Notes: generated by a model not told the origin, from the letters alone. Numbered from the stretch's first letter, positions 17,594 to 26,048 are shown. The stretch: 64,000 bases of DNA from G963677185 sp963677185 (GCA_963677185.1 OY781889.1:1364001-1428000); one strand, 5' to 3'. Program-made: numbers and translations.

Positions 17594-18128
17594 ACAGGAC
17601 TTGCAGAAGGCACATGATTTCCATGGACACGTATGTTCGGGAATCGTCTTCGGGGTAAGGATGGCCCGAATCGGTCTTAATCATTTGGGTATCGAAGACC
17701 CCGGTCAAAATCGGGATTTTATTGTATTTGTAGAAGCTGATCGCTGTGTAGCCGATGCGGTATCTTCGGTTACCGGATGTTCTCTCGGTAGACGGCGTTT
17801 GAAATGGCTTGATTATGGCAAAATGGCGACCACCTTCGTGGATATAAACACCAATGAAGGTATCAGAATTGTAACTGCCGCCAAACAGCAGATTGGCGAT
17901 CAGGATGATGTGGTGGCGTTTTGGAGTGCGTTTCCCGATGAGGAGCTTTTCAGGACCGAGTTAGTGACGGTAAATCTGAAGCCTGAAGACCTTCCTGGCA
18001 AACCTTCGCGGAAAGTGTCCTGTGCGACTTGTGGCGAGTTCGTTATGGATCACCGGGACCTGCTGATAGATGGCAAGATTTTTTGCAAGGCATGCGCCCA
18101 GGGCGCCTATTACCAAAAACGCCCATAA
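17580..18128 (+). CDS. FmdE-family protein with C-terminal zinc ribbon
   Basis: This 182-residue protein matches the FmdE family (first noticed in the molybdenum formylmethanofuran dehydrogenase operon of methanogens). It has the signature HDFHGHVCSGIVFGVRM at residues 12-28, ADRCVADAVSSVTGCSLG, and a C-terminal CATCGEF/FCKACAQG zinc ribbon. The His/Cys motif binds metal; the biochemical role is not established. It overlaps the XdhC-like gene by 14 nt, showing a shared transcript. Possible starts are GTG 17577 and ATG 17580, with AGGGGA upstream; a TTG at 17568 is too close to the ribosome site. Grouping with XdhC-, DUF364- and Nif-like genes suggests work on a Mo/W or similar cofactor. Confidence 0.87.
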   Translation: MNYFEQDLQKAHDFHGHVCSGIVFGVRMARIGLNHLGIEDPGQNRDFIVFVEADRCVADAVSSVTGCSLGRRRLKWLDYGKMATTFVDINTNEGIRIVTAAKQQIGDQDDVVAFWSAFPDEELFRTELVTVNLKPEDLPGKPSRKVSCATCGEFVMDHRDLLIDGKIFCKACAQGAYYQKRP

Positions 18129-18143
18129 AGCAGGAGATTAGAT

Positions 18144-18923
18144 ATGTGGAATGTATATAACGATATATTGGATTCCATACCGGATCATTTGACAGTCGTT
18201 GATTGCATGGTCGGCCTGCATTGGACCCTGGTGCGTTCCGAACAGGGCACCGGTGCAGCCATGACCTTAAAGGGAGGCCGGGAAGGAAGCCCATACGTTG
18301 ATATTGTTGGCATGCCGCTCCGGCAGCTGGCCGCTTCCATTAAATCATGGAACATGGTCGAAGCGTCGCTGGGGCAGGCTGCTGTCAATTCGGCCTTGAA
18401 CCACCCCACTAATGTGTCCGTGTTGAGTGGGAAACCATTTGAACGTTCCGCAGATGCCGAAGAGGCCAATGGTTTTGCCCGCTTTTTGCCGGTGATGGAA
18501 GGTAAAAATGTCGCGGTGATAGGCCATTTTCCTAATATCAACAGCCTAAAAGACCACTGCCGCCTTTCTATACTGGAAAGAACACCCCAGGCGGATGATT
18601 ATCCCGATCCAGCCTGCGAATATATCCTTCCTCAACAGGACCTGGTTTTCATTACCGGCACGGCATTGATAAATAAAACCATGCCCCGGCTGCTGGCCCT
18701 GTCGGAGAAGGCGCAGGTAATCCTGGTCGGTCCAAGTGTTCCCATCACCCCGGTGCTGTTTGAGTACGGAGTGGATACAATCGCCAGCACGGTTTTATTG
18801 GATGAGGAACTGGTCTGGAAAGTGGCCAAGCAGGGCGGGAAAAAGAACATCTTCCGCTACGGCGGGCAAATGGTCAGTATCAGCCGAGATGAGCTTATAA
18901 CCCTTAATCACTCGAGAGTCTAA
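18144..18923 (+). CDS. DUF4213/DUF364 putative metal-chelating protein
   Basis: This 259-residue protein has a DUF4213 N-terminal part (WTLVRSEQGTGAAMTL; PLRQLAASIKSWNMVEASLGQAAVNSALN) and a DUF364 C-terminal part (GKNVAVIGHFPNI; EYILPQQDLVFITGTALINKTMPRLL; VILVGPSVPITPVLFEYGVD). DUF364 has been described as a putative heavy-metal chelation domain. Genes of this family often sit beside FecCD-type importers and FmdE genes, as here. It starts 15 bp after the fmdE-like stop with AGGAG upstream, and it is the last gene of the run; a terminator follows 280 bp later. Exact function unknown. Confidence 0.85.
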   Translation: MWNVYNDILDSIPDHLTVVDCMVGLHWTLVRSEQGTGAAMTLKGGREGSPYVDIVGMPLRQLAASIKSWNMVEASLGQAAVNSALNHPTNVSVLSGKPFERSADAEEANGFARFLPVMEGKNVAVIGHFPNINSLKDHCRLSILERTPQADDYPDPACEYILPQQDLVFITGTALINKTMPRLLALSEKAQVILVGPSVPITPVLFEYGVDTIASTVLLDEELVWKVAKQGGKKNIFRYGGQMVSISRDELITLNHSRV

Positions 18924-19050
18924 AGATATTCGGGGGCGCTAATAACCGCATGGCAGGAAAAAAGTTGTTGGAAATTTTGCATTAGTTGCATTATTATGGT
19001 ATGTATGCAAGAGATAGAATTACATAACAGATCTGTCAATGTCATCAAAG

Positions 19051-19064
19051 TGTTAGTGCTAACA
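19051..19064. promoter_or_regulatory. LacI-type operator-like palindrome
   Basis: TGTTAGTGCTAACA has perfect 6-bp arms around a central TG and closely resembles LacI/GalR-family operators. It lies 128 bp after the DUF364 gene and 278 bp before the chemoreceptor start. No LacI-family regulator is encoded in the window. Confidence 0.4.
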
Positions 19065-19202
19065 TAATGATGTATTCTGGGGCGGTAACCTTATCCAGCT
19101 TCCAGAAGGGCGAAAATAGCCTTTTAACTCAAGAAAAGTGTGATAAAACAGCATAATACTCAACGGATCATATTATTATGATTCGTATTGAGGGCCCCGA
19201 GC

Positions 19203-19232
19203 CCCATCCGGAGTTTTTTGGATGGGTTTTTT
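19203..19232 (+). terminator. Rho-independent terminator
   Basis: A perfect 7-bp stem CCCATCC/GGATGGG with a 10-nt loop is followed directly by six T residues. It most likely ends the ABC/nitrogenase-like operon, or attenuates the chemoreceptor transcript. Confidence 0.8.
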
Positions 19233-19341
19233 ATTTGTGCCAATATCGCGGCAAACAAAAATAATTGCTGGCTGGGAGTATGGAAATATCGGTAAATGCT
19301 GGCTTTTACATAAAAAATACGGATAGAAGGAGAGTGTGTTT

Positions 19342-20490
19342 TTGTTTACTTGGGATCAAATTACCGCTTTTAAGGAAATGGCCCCTTTCACCATCGAACA
19401 GTTTCCCAACGGTGCTGCCTATGTTCTGGCAGTAGGAGATGTAATTGAGTGGAGCCTGGTAACCAAACAGTTGAATATTCCGGCATTCAAAGAGGGCGCC
19501 CAGCTAAACAAAGATGGAGGAGCCGCCAGGGCTATGCGTGAAAAGCAAATGGTGACAGTTAAAATTCCGCGCGGTGTTTATGGGCCCCGCATGACCATTT
19601 CATCGGTTCCCGTTACCCGGGATGGAGAAATAATCGGCGCCCTGTCCATCTGTCTGCCGCGTCTCATTGCCCTGGCCCAGGCATTTGACGACTTCGCTCC
19701 CCGAATTTCAGAATTCCTTCCCGAAGGTGGCGTTCTATACATCACTGACCTGGAAAGTGTCGCATACAAGAGGGGTTCGGACAAATTCGATCTGGCAGAC
19801 CTGGCTCCCGGCACCAAGCTGAAAGAGGAAGCTATCGCACGTCAAACCATGAAGCAGAAAAGAACTGTGGTTCAGGAAGTGGATGCCAGCGTTTATGGCG
19901 TACCCGTGCTGGTGTCCAGCGATCCGTTGTTTGATGAAGACGATCCGACCATGGTAATCGGAAGCTTTGGCCTGTGTCTCCCCAAGGCGAATGCCTTGAA
20001 AATACGTACTATCGTTGATAATCTTACTCGAAGCTTGAACGAGATCGCCGCTGTTCTGCAGCAGCTGGCTGCTTCGGCCACTGAGATCAATATTAGTGAG
20101 CAGGATCTGAATTCCAGTGTTCAGCAGGTTCATCAGCTCACCCAGGAAATCGGCGAAGTCATGAACTTCACCAGGGAGATTGCTGATCAGACCAAAATGC
20201 TGGGCTTGAACGCCGCCATCGAAGCTGCCCGGGCTGGTGAAGCCGGCCGCGGTTTCGGGGTAGTGGCCGAGGAAATAAGGAGGCTGTCCGACCAGTCGCG
20301 TGACACCGTGGTCACAATACGCGATTTGATCGTAAACATTTTCGAAAAGGTGGCTTCAACCCAGAAGGTCAGCGCCGCCACATTAAAAGCCAGCGAGGAA
20401 CAGGCTGCCGGAACCCAGGAAATAACCGCCAGCATTCAAGAACTGACCAGTATGGCCGAGGAGCTTAACAGCATGGCCAATAACATGTAG
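19342..20490 (+). CDS. Soluble methyl-accepting chemotaxis protein
   Basis: This 382-residue protein has an N-terminal sensory part of about 220 residues with no membrane segment, in which two similar halves can be seen (GVYGPRMTISSVPVTRDGE and ASVYGVPVLVSSDPLFDED). The C-terminal part is a short chemoreceptor signalling domain with the conserved hairpin region (QTKMLGLNAAIEAARAGEAG, then RGFGVVAEEIRRLSDQ). The protein stops about 80 residues after that tip, so the coiled coil is truncated compared with transmembrane receptors, as in several cytoplasmic clostridial receptors. The best start is the TTG at 19342, 9 nt after AGGAG; the GTG at 19336 is too close to it. No che genes are nearby. 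Confidence 0.87.
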   Translation: MFTWDQITAFKEMAPFTIEQFPNGAAYVLAVGDVIEWSLVTKQLNIPAFKEGAQLNKDGGAARAMREKQMVTVKIPRGVYGPRMTISSVPVTRDGEIIGALSICLPRLIALAQAFDDFAPRISEFLPEGGVLYITDLESVAYKRGSDKFDLADLAPGTKLKEEAIARQTMKQKRTVVQEVDASVYGVPVLVSSDPLFDEDDPTMVIGSFGLCLPKANALKIRTIVDNLTRSLNEIAAVLQQLAASATEINISEQDLNSSVQQVHQLTQEIGEVMNFTREIADQTKMLGLNAAIEAARAGEAGRGFGVVAEEIRRLSDQSRDTVVTIRDLIVNIFEKVASTQKVSAATLKASEEQAAGTQEITASIQELTSMAEELNSMANNM

Positions 20491-20597
20491 AAACATATTC
20501 GTTCTATTCGTGGGCGCCGGCATTTAACCGCAGGCCAGGAGTCGAATCTGCTGCCCGAGCAGCTATTCCTGGATCAGTAGGGTGCTGGCGCCTATCT

Positions 20598-20798
20598 TTG
20601 TCCAGCTGCTCCATTAGTGAAAAAAGCGGGACCCAAACCGCCAGTGGCAAGGTGCGACTCTATACTTCGGTGCCGGCCGCGGGAGCCGAGAGCATCAGGC
20701 AACAGTTTGAACTGGACAACCCGGGCATTACGCTTGAAATTGTCAGGGCTGGAACGGGCAATCTAATGAAAATGATCAACTATGAAGCGTTCATGTGA
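20598..20798 (+). pseudogene. Remnant of an ABC solute-binding protein
   Basis: The frame holds a lipobox-like LSLSSC, then KVRLYTSVPAAGAESIRQQF and ITLEIVRAGTGNLM. This is the typical N-terminal lobe of iron(III)/polyamine-type solute-binding proteins. It stops after about 60 residues, without a good start codon or ribosome site and without the remaining 270 residues. It is a decayed fragment lying just after the chemoreceptor gene. Confidence 0.6.
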
Positions 20799-21137
20799 TT
20801 GGGCTGGCTGATTGCACTGTTTCCAAAGTTATTTAATTTTGCCGGTTGTCATAGCCTGGTTGATTACCCGCATGCAGAAATCTTCGATGCCGGCAGTAAT
20901 TTGATAGTTATAGACACCGTCAGGAAGATCCGCTTGATTATAACGGCTCATATTGTTCAACGCGTTAAGATGATAATCGTCTGTAGACGTAGTGCATCGA
21001 AGTGCAGCCCACTGTGCCCGATCAATGAGATATCGTACATAATCACCCGGTGAACCGGTCTTTCGGATATATGCAATTCCTGCCTGAAGACCTTCGCGTT
21101 TCTCGATTTGCAGGGCTGCTTGATATCTGGCAGTGTA

Positions 21138-21140
21138 TTG
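21138..21140. repeat. Left target-site duplication (TTG)
   Basis: TTG immediately precedes the left inverted repeat, and the same triplet follows the right one at 22750-22752. A 3-bp duplication is normal for IS3-family insertions, and only this boundary restores the broken reading frame. Confidence 0.75.
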
Positions 21141-22749
21141 GGGGGTGCGGACAAAATCCTGAACTTATGAAAGACAGGAGGGTGTCCGTATGTATTCAAG
21201 AAACGAGCGGATGAAGGCAATTGAGCTGTACATCAAGTATGACAAAACTATAGCGGCTGTAATTCGCGAACTTGGCTATCCGAACCGCGGGTCATTGCCC
21301 AGGTGGTATAAAGCATATCTCAAAGAACAGGAGACTGGTGCCTTGTGGGATAAGTATTCACGGCACCCAAGATTTTCCGAAGAGCAGAAGCTAGCTGCAG
21401 TAACCCATTTTCTCGAGCATGGTCGCAATCTATCAAGGACCGTTAGGCTGATGGGGTATCCGTCAAAAGAGACTCTTCGGAAGTGGTGCGATGAACTGGC
21501 GCCGGAATGTCGTAAAAAGCGTGTAGGTGGGCTACAATACACAGAAGAGCAGAAGAAAGAAGCCGTGATTGCTCTATGTACTAGAAACGGCAGTGCTAAA
21601 GCAATAGCCAGGGAATATGGCGTCTCACGAGAAGCGCTATACAACTGGAAAAAGGGTCTGCTCGGCAAGGAGGATAGCACAGAAATGCCTAAAGCCGAGG
21701 CGCAACCGCTAAACAATGAAAAAGATGCCCTTTTATCCGAAATCGCATCGCTGAAACGCCAGATTAAAGGATTGAAGCTAGAAAAGGCGATTCTCGAGGG
21801 GACAGCAGAAATTTTAAAAAAAGACCCGGGCGTCGTACCGACGAACCTAACAAACAAAGAGAAGGTGATTCTGGCCGACGCCCTGATAGATGAGTATCCG
21901 TTGACTGAAGTGCTTACCCACCTACAAATGGCACGCAGTACATACTTCTACCATAGGAAAATCGTGTCTATGCCAGGTAAATATGATGAACTGCGGAGAC
22001 GCATTGTAGAGTTGTTTGATGAGAACGGTAGGAGATATGGTTACCGTCGCATCCATGCTTTGCTTGTGAGAGAAAAAACACGCATTTCCGAAAAAGTAGT
22101 GCGGCGCTTAATGGGAGAATCCGGGCTTGAAGTGTTTCAAAGAAAGAGGCGGAAATATTGTTCGTATCAAGGTGAGGATAATCCCGGTGCAGATAATATA
22201 ATCGAGCGTAATTTTAATGCTGATGCACCAAACCTAAAATGGCTTACAGACATCACCGAGTTCTCCATACCGGCGGGGAAAATATATCTGTCTCCAATTG
22301 TAGATTGCTTCGATGGTTTGCTACCGAGTTGGTCTATTGGAACCAACCCCGATGCTGCTTTGGTCAACAGCATGCTTGATCGTGCGACGGAAACCCTAAT
22401 AGAAGGCGAGTATCCGTTAGTGCACTCCGATCGAGGTAGTCATTATCGCTGGCCTGGCTGGATATCGCGAATGCACAACGCAGGCCTCCAACGATCAATG
22501 TCAAAGAAGGGCTGCTCTCCCGACAATGCCGCGTGTGAGGGATTTTTCGGGAGACTTAAAAACGAGATGTTCTACAATAGATCTTGGGTTGGCGTAGATA
22601 TCGAGGAGTTTATAGACGTCCTAGATAAATATCTTGTCTGGTACAATGAAAAGCGTATCAAAATCTCATTGGGTGCAATGAGTCCCGTAGAGTATAGGCG
22701 AAGTCTGGGGTTGACTGCCTAATCAGTCCAAGAAAAGGTCCGCACCCCC
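21141..22749 (+). mobile_element. IS3-family insertion sequence, complete (1,609 bp)
   Basis: The ends are perfect 12-bp inverted repeats, GGGGGTGCGGAC at 21141-21152 and GTCCGCACCCCC at 22738-22749, with partial similarity continuing inward. TTG duplications flank both ends. The element carries one uninterrupted transposase gene, so it may be active. It split a host gene of the opposite strand. Confidence 0.88.
21190..22722 (+). CDS. IS3-family transposase, single fused ORF
   Basis: This 510-residue transposase has three helix-turn-helix units in its N-terminal 150 residues (around RMKAIELYIKYDKTIAAVIR, EEQKLAAVTHFLEHGRNLSR and EEQKKEAVIALCTRNGSAKA). A leucine-zipper-like helix follows (LLSEIASLKRQIKGLKLEKA), then an HTH_21 block and the rve DDE integrase core. 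The catalytic residues are visible in WLTDITEF, VHSDRGSHY and DNAACEGFFGRLKNE. Most IS3 elements make this protein from two ORFs by -1 frameshifting; here it is one frame. The ATG has AGGAGG 8 nt upstream. Confidence 0.92.
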   Translation: MYSRNERMKAIELYIKYDKTIAAVIRELGYPNRGSLPRWYKAYLKEQETGALWDKYSRHPRFSEEQKLAAVTHFLEHGRNLSRTVRLMGYPSKETLRKWCDELAPECRKKRVGGLQYTEEQKKEAVIALCTRNGSAKAIAREYGVSREALYNWKKGLLGKEDSTEMPKAEAQPLNNEKDALLSEIASLKRQIKGLKLEKAILEGTAEILKKDPGVVPTNLTNKEKVILADALIDEYPLTEVLTHLQMARSTYFYHRKIVSMPGKYDELRRRIVELFDENGRRYGYRRIHALLVREKTRISEKVVRRLMGESGLEVFQRKRRKYCSYQGEDNPGADNIIERNFNADAPNLKWLTDITEFSIPAGKIYLSPIVDCFDGLLPSWSIGTNPDAALVNSMLDRATETLIEGEYPLVHSDRGSHYRWPGWISRMHNAGLQRSMSKKGCSPDNAACEGFFGRLKNEMFYNRSWVGVDIEEFIDVLDKYLVWYNEKRIKISLGAMSPVEYRRSLGLTA

Positions 22750-22887
22750 TTGTTCCGGGTTTTCAGATCGAATGCCTGGTTCCTTTTGCAATAAGAAAGC
22801 TGGTTTTTCGCGGAGCTCCAGCTTGCTTGAAACGAGGATGAATGCAAGAAGAGCAAGTATGAGTATGACAAATATCGTTGAATTCAT

Positions 22888-23208
22888 AAACCATCCCTCC
22901 GTTCCCGTATTGGCAAAAAATTTAGTATATAGGTCGTGCTAATATAAACATTTTACCATGATTTTGGGCTAACCGTTTAATTAAATGTGTTATTTTTAAT
23001 TGCTGGCCACAAATACTAAATCTTCAAATGCTTTATAAGCAAGCATGAAAATATAATTATAAATGGTTGTTCACAGCGCTGATCAACGCTGCCACAACCG
23101 CTTGGAACCCCGAAGCTGCAGTCTTTCCATGTGGAATGATCTTGATATTATCCGGTCAATTCGCTAGACTCGTAATAGAATATGGTAAAAATCGGAAGGG
23201 GGATATCT
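22888..23208. other. Intergenic, AT-rich
   Basis: The stretch separates two divergent genes and holds the promoter of the downstream membrane protein (23142-23170). No other structure or gene is seen. Confidence 0.5.
23142..23170 (+). promoter_or_regulatory. Putative sigma-A promoter of the membrane protein/tex unit
   Basis: TTGATA and TAGACT are separated by exactly 17 nt, 39 bp before the gene start. Confidence 0.45.
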
Positions 23209-23841
23209 ATGGATAAGTTTACAGTAGGCGAAGCAGTCAGCTATGGATGGGAAGCCTTCAAGGCCAATGCATTGACACTCATCGGAATAATGGTGATCAG
23301 CAGCATGCTTAATTCTATTCCCAATGTCTTTGTTCAAATCACCGGAAAAGAGAATGCCGCATCTCTGCCATATTATATTCTTCTAGCAGTAATCTGGCTT
23401 TTCAGCATTTTAATTTCCTGTGGAATGATTAGAATCCTGCTGGATATTTACGATGGCCGTGAAGTGGATTTTGTCAGCCTGTTCACGACGCTGGATCCGT
23501 TCCTAAACTTTCTGCTGGGAAGCATAGTGGTGGGCATTGCGGTTACTATCGGTACAATCTTGTTAATTATTCCGGGTATTTACCTGGCCATACGTTTTTC
23601 CATGTTTCCATTTGCGGTAGTTGATGAGGGCCTTGGCGCCATTGATGCCATCCAGCGCAGTTGGGAAATGACCGAAGGCCAGGTGCTAAACCTGTTGCTG
23701 CTGGGCTTGGCCTTCATTGGCATAGAGATTGCCGGCTTTATCGCCCTCTGCGTGGGGCTTTTTGTAGCCGTGCCGGTTACCATGATGGCCTCGGTATATG
23801 TCTATCGCCAGCTTCAGAGTAAAGGCGGCCTGGTGTATTAA
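23209..23841 (+). CDS. Polytopic membrane protein (DUF975/GPDPase-membrane-like)
   Basis: This 210-residue protein has five or six hydrophobic segments. A soluble start (FTVGEAVSYGWEAFKANALTL) is followed by helices at about 18-38, 60-85, 105-140 and 165-195. The WEAFKAN start and the PGIYLAIRF...ERSWEMT-like block (here AIRFSMFPFAVVDEG, IDAIQRSWEMTEGQ) resemble the membrane domain family of DUF975 and glycerophosphodiesterase-associated proteins. No enzymatic motif is present. The ATG at 23209 has GGAAGGGGG upstream; an earlier ATG at 23182 has no ribosome site. Its stop overlaps the tex start (TAATG), so the two are cotranscribed. Confidence 0.75.
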   Translation: MDKFTVGEAVSYGWEAFKANALTLIGIMVISSMLNSIPNVFVQITGKENAASLPYYILLAVIWLFSILISCGMIRILLDIYDGREVDFVSLFTTLDPFLNFLLGSIVVGIAVTIGTILLIIPGIYLAIRFSMFPFAVVDEGLGAIDAIQRSWEMTEGQVLNLLLLGLAFIGIEIAGFIALCVGLFVAVPVTMMASVYVYRQLQSKGGLVY

Positions 23842-25967
23842 TGGATATAAACCAGTTAATAGCCAGAGAGCTGCAGCTTCCTCTCTGGAAGGTCGAGGCG
23901 GCGGTCAAGCTTCTTAAGGACGGGAACACGGTTCCGTTTATTGCCCGCTACCGCAAAGAGATGACCGGGGAAATGGATGAGGTCCAGATCCGCAAGGCCG
24001 AAGAGTTGCTCAAGTATCATGAAAACCTGGCCCAGCGCAAGGCGGATGTCATTCGCCTCATCGGGGAGCTGGGCTTGATGACTACGGAACTGGAAGCCGA
24101 AATAATGAAGGCTGTCCGTCCGGCTGAAGTGGAGGATCTATACCGACCTTTCCGGCCTAAACGCAAAACCCGGGCCAGCATGGCGCGGGAGAAAGGGTTG
24201 GAAGGACTGGCCAATTTTCTGCTCACTTTCCCACTGGAGGCCGAGCCGGAAACGGAAGCCTTAAAATATGTCAGCGAAAAGGTAAAAGACGCTGCAGAGG
24301 CGCTTCAGGGAGCCCAGGATATTCTGGCTGAATATTTTTCCGATATTCCAGAGGTTTGGCGCTGGGTCCGGGATTATATGATGAAAAACGGCTTGATAAT
24401 CAGCAAGGCGGCCAGCGATAAAGCAGACCCGGTTTATAAAATGTATTTCGATTACAGCGAAAGGGTTCGCACTATTCGGCCTCACCGGATTCTGGCCATT
24501 AACCGCGGCGAAAAACAGGGCCACCTTAAGGCTGGCATCGACCTGGACAGTGAAGCAGTAATGAAATGGATGAGCGGGCGCTTTCTCAAGGAGGGTACAA
24601 CTGCCCGGCTGGTGCAGGCAGCCTATGAAGACGCTTACAAGCGGCTGATTGCGCCATCAGTGGAACGGGACATTCGCAACGACCTGACCACGACGGCAGA
24701 ACGGCATTCTATCAGCATCTACGGCAAGAATTTACGCCAGTTGCTGCTGCAGCGCCCTGTTAACGGCAAGGTCATGCTGGGGCTTGATCCGGCCTATCGA
24801 ACCGGGGTGAAATTTGCGGTCATCGATCAGACCGGCAAGCTTATGAAAGTGGGGGTCGTATATCCGACTCCGCCACGCAAAGATACAGTCAATGCCGCTA
24901 AAGCCCTGGGGAATATGATTGAAGCTTATGGAGTCAATCTGATCGTCATCGGCAATGGAACAGCATCCCGGGAAACCGAAGAGTTCACTGCTGACTTGAT
25001 ACAATCTTATCCCGGGGTGAGCTACACCATAGCCAATGAAGCCGGAGCCAGTGTGTATTCCGCTTCGGAACTGGCGGCAGGAGAGTTTCCAGAGCTGGAT
25101 GTGGCCGAGCGCAGCGCTGTTTCCATCGCCAGGCGGATTCAAGACCCGCTGGCCGAACTGGTGAAAATCGATCCCCGTTCCATGGGAGTAGGGCAGTACC
25201 AGCATGATATGCCGGTTAAAGCACTGGACGAAGCCCTGACCGGGGTGGTGGAATCGGCGGTCAACTATGCCGGAGTGGACTTAAATACTGCCTCGCAGGC
25301 ATTGCTGCGTTATATTGCCGGGTTGAACGCTGCTACCGCAGGAAATATAGTCAAATACCGGGAAGAAAACGGCGCCTTCAAGAACCGCAAACAGTTGCTG
25401 AAGGTTTCCAAGCTGGGCCCCAAAGCCTACCAGCAGGCGGCCGGTTTCCTCCGCATCGCTGCAGGGGATAATCCTCTGGATAATACTCCCATCCATCCCG
25501 AAAGCTACGAACTGGCCCGGGCGCTGTTCAAATTAATTGATGCCGGTGACGGGGAATTGGGTCAGGAGAGCATGAAATCGAAGCTGGCCGGCTTGAAGCC
25601 AGGCGAGCTTGCTGCCCGCTTGGATGCGGGAGCACCCACTATCAAGGACATCATCGATGCCCTGATGCGGCCGGGAAGGGACCCGCGCGAAGAACTGCCC
25701 GCACCGGTTTTCCGCCAAAATGTTCTTAAAATTGAAGAGCTGTCCACGGGCATGGAGGTTCAGGGAGAAGTGCGCAATATTGTGGATTTCGGGGCCTTTA
25801 TAGACATCGGGCTTAAAAACGACGCCTTGATGCATGTGTCCCAGATTGCGGACCGGCGCATAGAGCACCCGATAGAAGTGCTGTCCGTCGGGGATATCAT
25901 TCGCGCCCGGGTGGTGGATATCGATCTGGCCAGGCAGAGGGTCGGGATCAGTATGAAAGGTCTTTAG
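23841..25967 (+). CDS. tex: Tex-family RNA-binding protein
   Basis: This 708-residue protein has the full Tex architecture. The N-terminal helical domain includes VPFIARYRKEMTGEMDEVQI and LYRPFRPKRKTRASMAREKG. A YqgF-like nuclease fold lies at about 310-450 (LGLDPAYRTGVKFAVIDQTG). A helix-hairpin-helix part is at about 480-560 (VDLNTASQALLRYIAGLN; NRKQLLKVSKLGPKAYQQAA), and a C-terminal S1 domain spans 635-708 (GMEVQGEVRNIVDFGAFIDI, then LMHVSQI). Tex binds nucleic acid and acts in transcription or RNA turnover; its precise role in Firmicutes is unsettled. It is slightly short for the family (about 720-780) but complete. It starts one base inside the stop of the upstream membrane protein gene. 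Confidence 0.95.
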   Translation: MDINQLIARELQLPLWKVEAAVKLLKDGNTVPFIARYRKEMTGEMDEVQIRKAEELLKYHENLAQRKADVIRLIGELGLMTTELEAEIMKAVRPAEVEDLYRPFRPKRKTRASMAREKGLEGLANFLLTFPLEAEPETEALKYVSEKVKDAAEALQGAQDILAEYFSDIPEVWRWVRDYMMKNGLIISKAASDKADPVYKMYFDYSERVRTIRPHRILAINRGEKQGHLKAGIDLDSEAVMKWMSGRFLKEGTTARLVQAAYEDAYKRLIAPSVERDIRNDLTTTAERHSISIYGKNLRQLLLQRPVNGKVMLGLDPAYRTGVKFAVIDQTGKLMKVGVVYPTPPRKDTVNAAKALGNMIEAYGVNLIVIGNGTASRETEEFTADLIQSYPGVSYTIANEAGASVYSASELAAGEFPELDVAERSAVSIARRIQDPLAELVKIDPRSMGVGQYQHDMPVKALDEALTGVVESAVNYAGVDLNTASQALLRYIAGLNAATAGNIVKYREENGAFKNRKQLLKVSKLGPKAYQQAAGFLRIAAGDNPLDNTPIHPESYELARALFKLIDAGDGELGQESMKSKLAGLKPGELAARLDAGAPTIKDIIDALMRPGRDPREELPAPVFRQNVLKIEELSTGMEVQGEVRNIVDFGAFIDIGLKNDALMHVSQIADRRIEHPIEVLSVGDIIRARVVDIDLARQRVGISMKGL

Positions 25968-26014
25968 GTTTCTGCTTAAGAAAAAAGTAATTTGTCGGAA
26001 TATGCAATATACTA

Positions 26015-26042
26015 TTGACATATTCCTCCGTGGTGGTATTAT
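26015..26042 (+). promoter_or_regulatory. Strong sigma-A-like promoter
   Basis: A consensus TTGACA is followed after 16 nt by TATTAT (overlapping alternatives TTATAT and TATATT give 18-19 nt). It points into the A-rich stretch rather than directly into a gene. Confidence 0.6.
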
Positions 26043-26048
26043 ATTAAC

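Larger units (their letters stand above)
18924..19341. other. Intergenic region with operator-like palindrome and terminator
   Basis: No gene is seen here. The region holds the palindrome at 19051-19064, a bulged hairpin around 19164-19193 (CTCAA...ATCAT / ATGAT...TTGAG), and the terminator at 19203-19232. It serves as the 3' end of the nitrogenase-like operon and the 5' region of the chemoreceptor gene. The two hairpins in succession could also be an attenuator for the chemoreceptor, but no known riboswitch class fits. Confidence 0.5.
20829..22887 (-). pseudogene. Small membrane-anchored protein gene interrupted by IS3 element
   Basis: The N-terminal 46 codons lie at 22750-22887: an ATG with GGAGG 8 nt upstream, opening MNSTIFVILILALLAFILVS and ending ENPEQ. 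The remaining 102 codons plus TAA lie at 20829-21137 (YTARYQAALQIEKREG ... MRVINQAMTTGKIK). Excising the IS with one copy of its TTG target duplication joins the parts in frame to give a 148-residue protein with one N-terminal membrane helix and an outside domain rich in Tyr, Arg and Gln. I do not recognise the family. The coding sequence on both sides is free of stops, so the insertion looks recent. It is presumably non-functional now. Confidence 0.75.

Noticed and set aside
19080..19235. Possible cyclic-di-GMP or other riboswitch before the chemoreceptor
   Set aside because: The conserved c-di-GMP-I core words are missing; only a bulged hairpin and a terminator can be supported.
20799..21053. 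Plus-strand open frame before the IS element
   Set aside because: It is the antisense shadow of the C-terminal part of the interrupted minus-strand gene.
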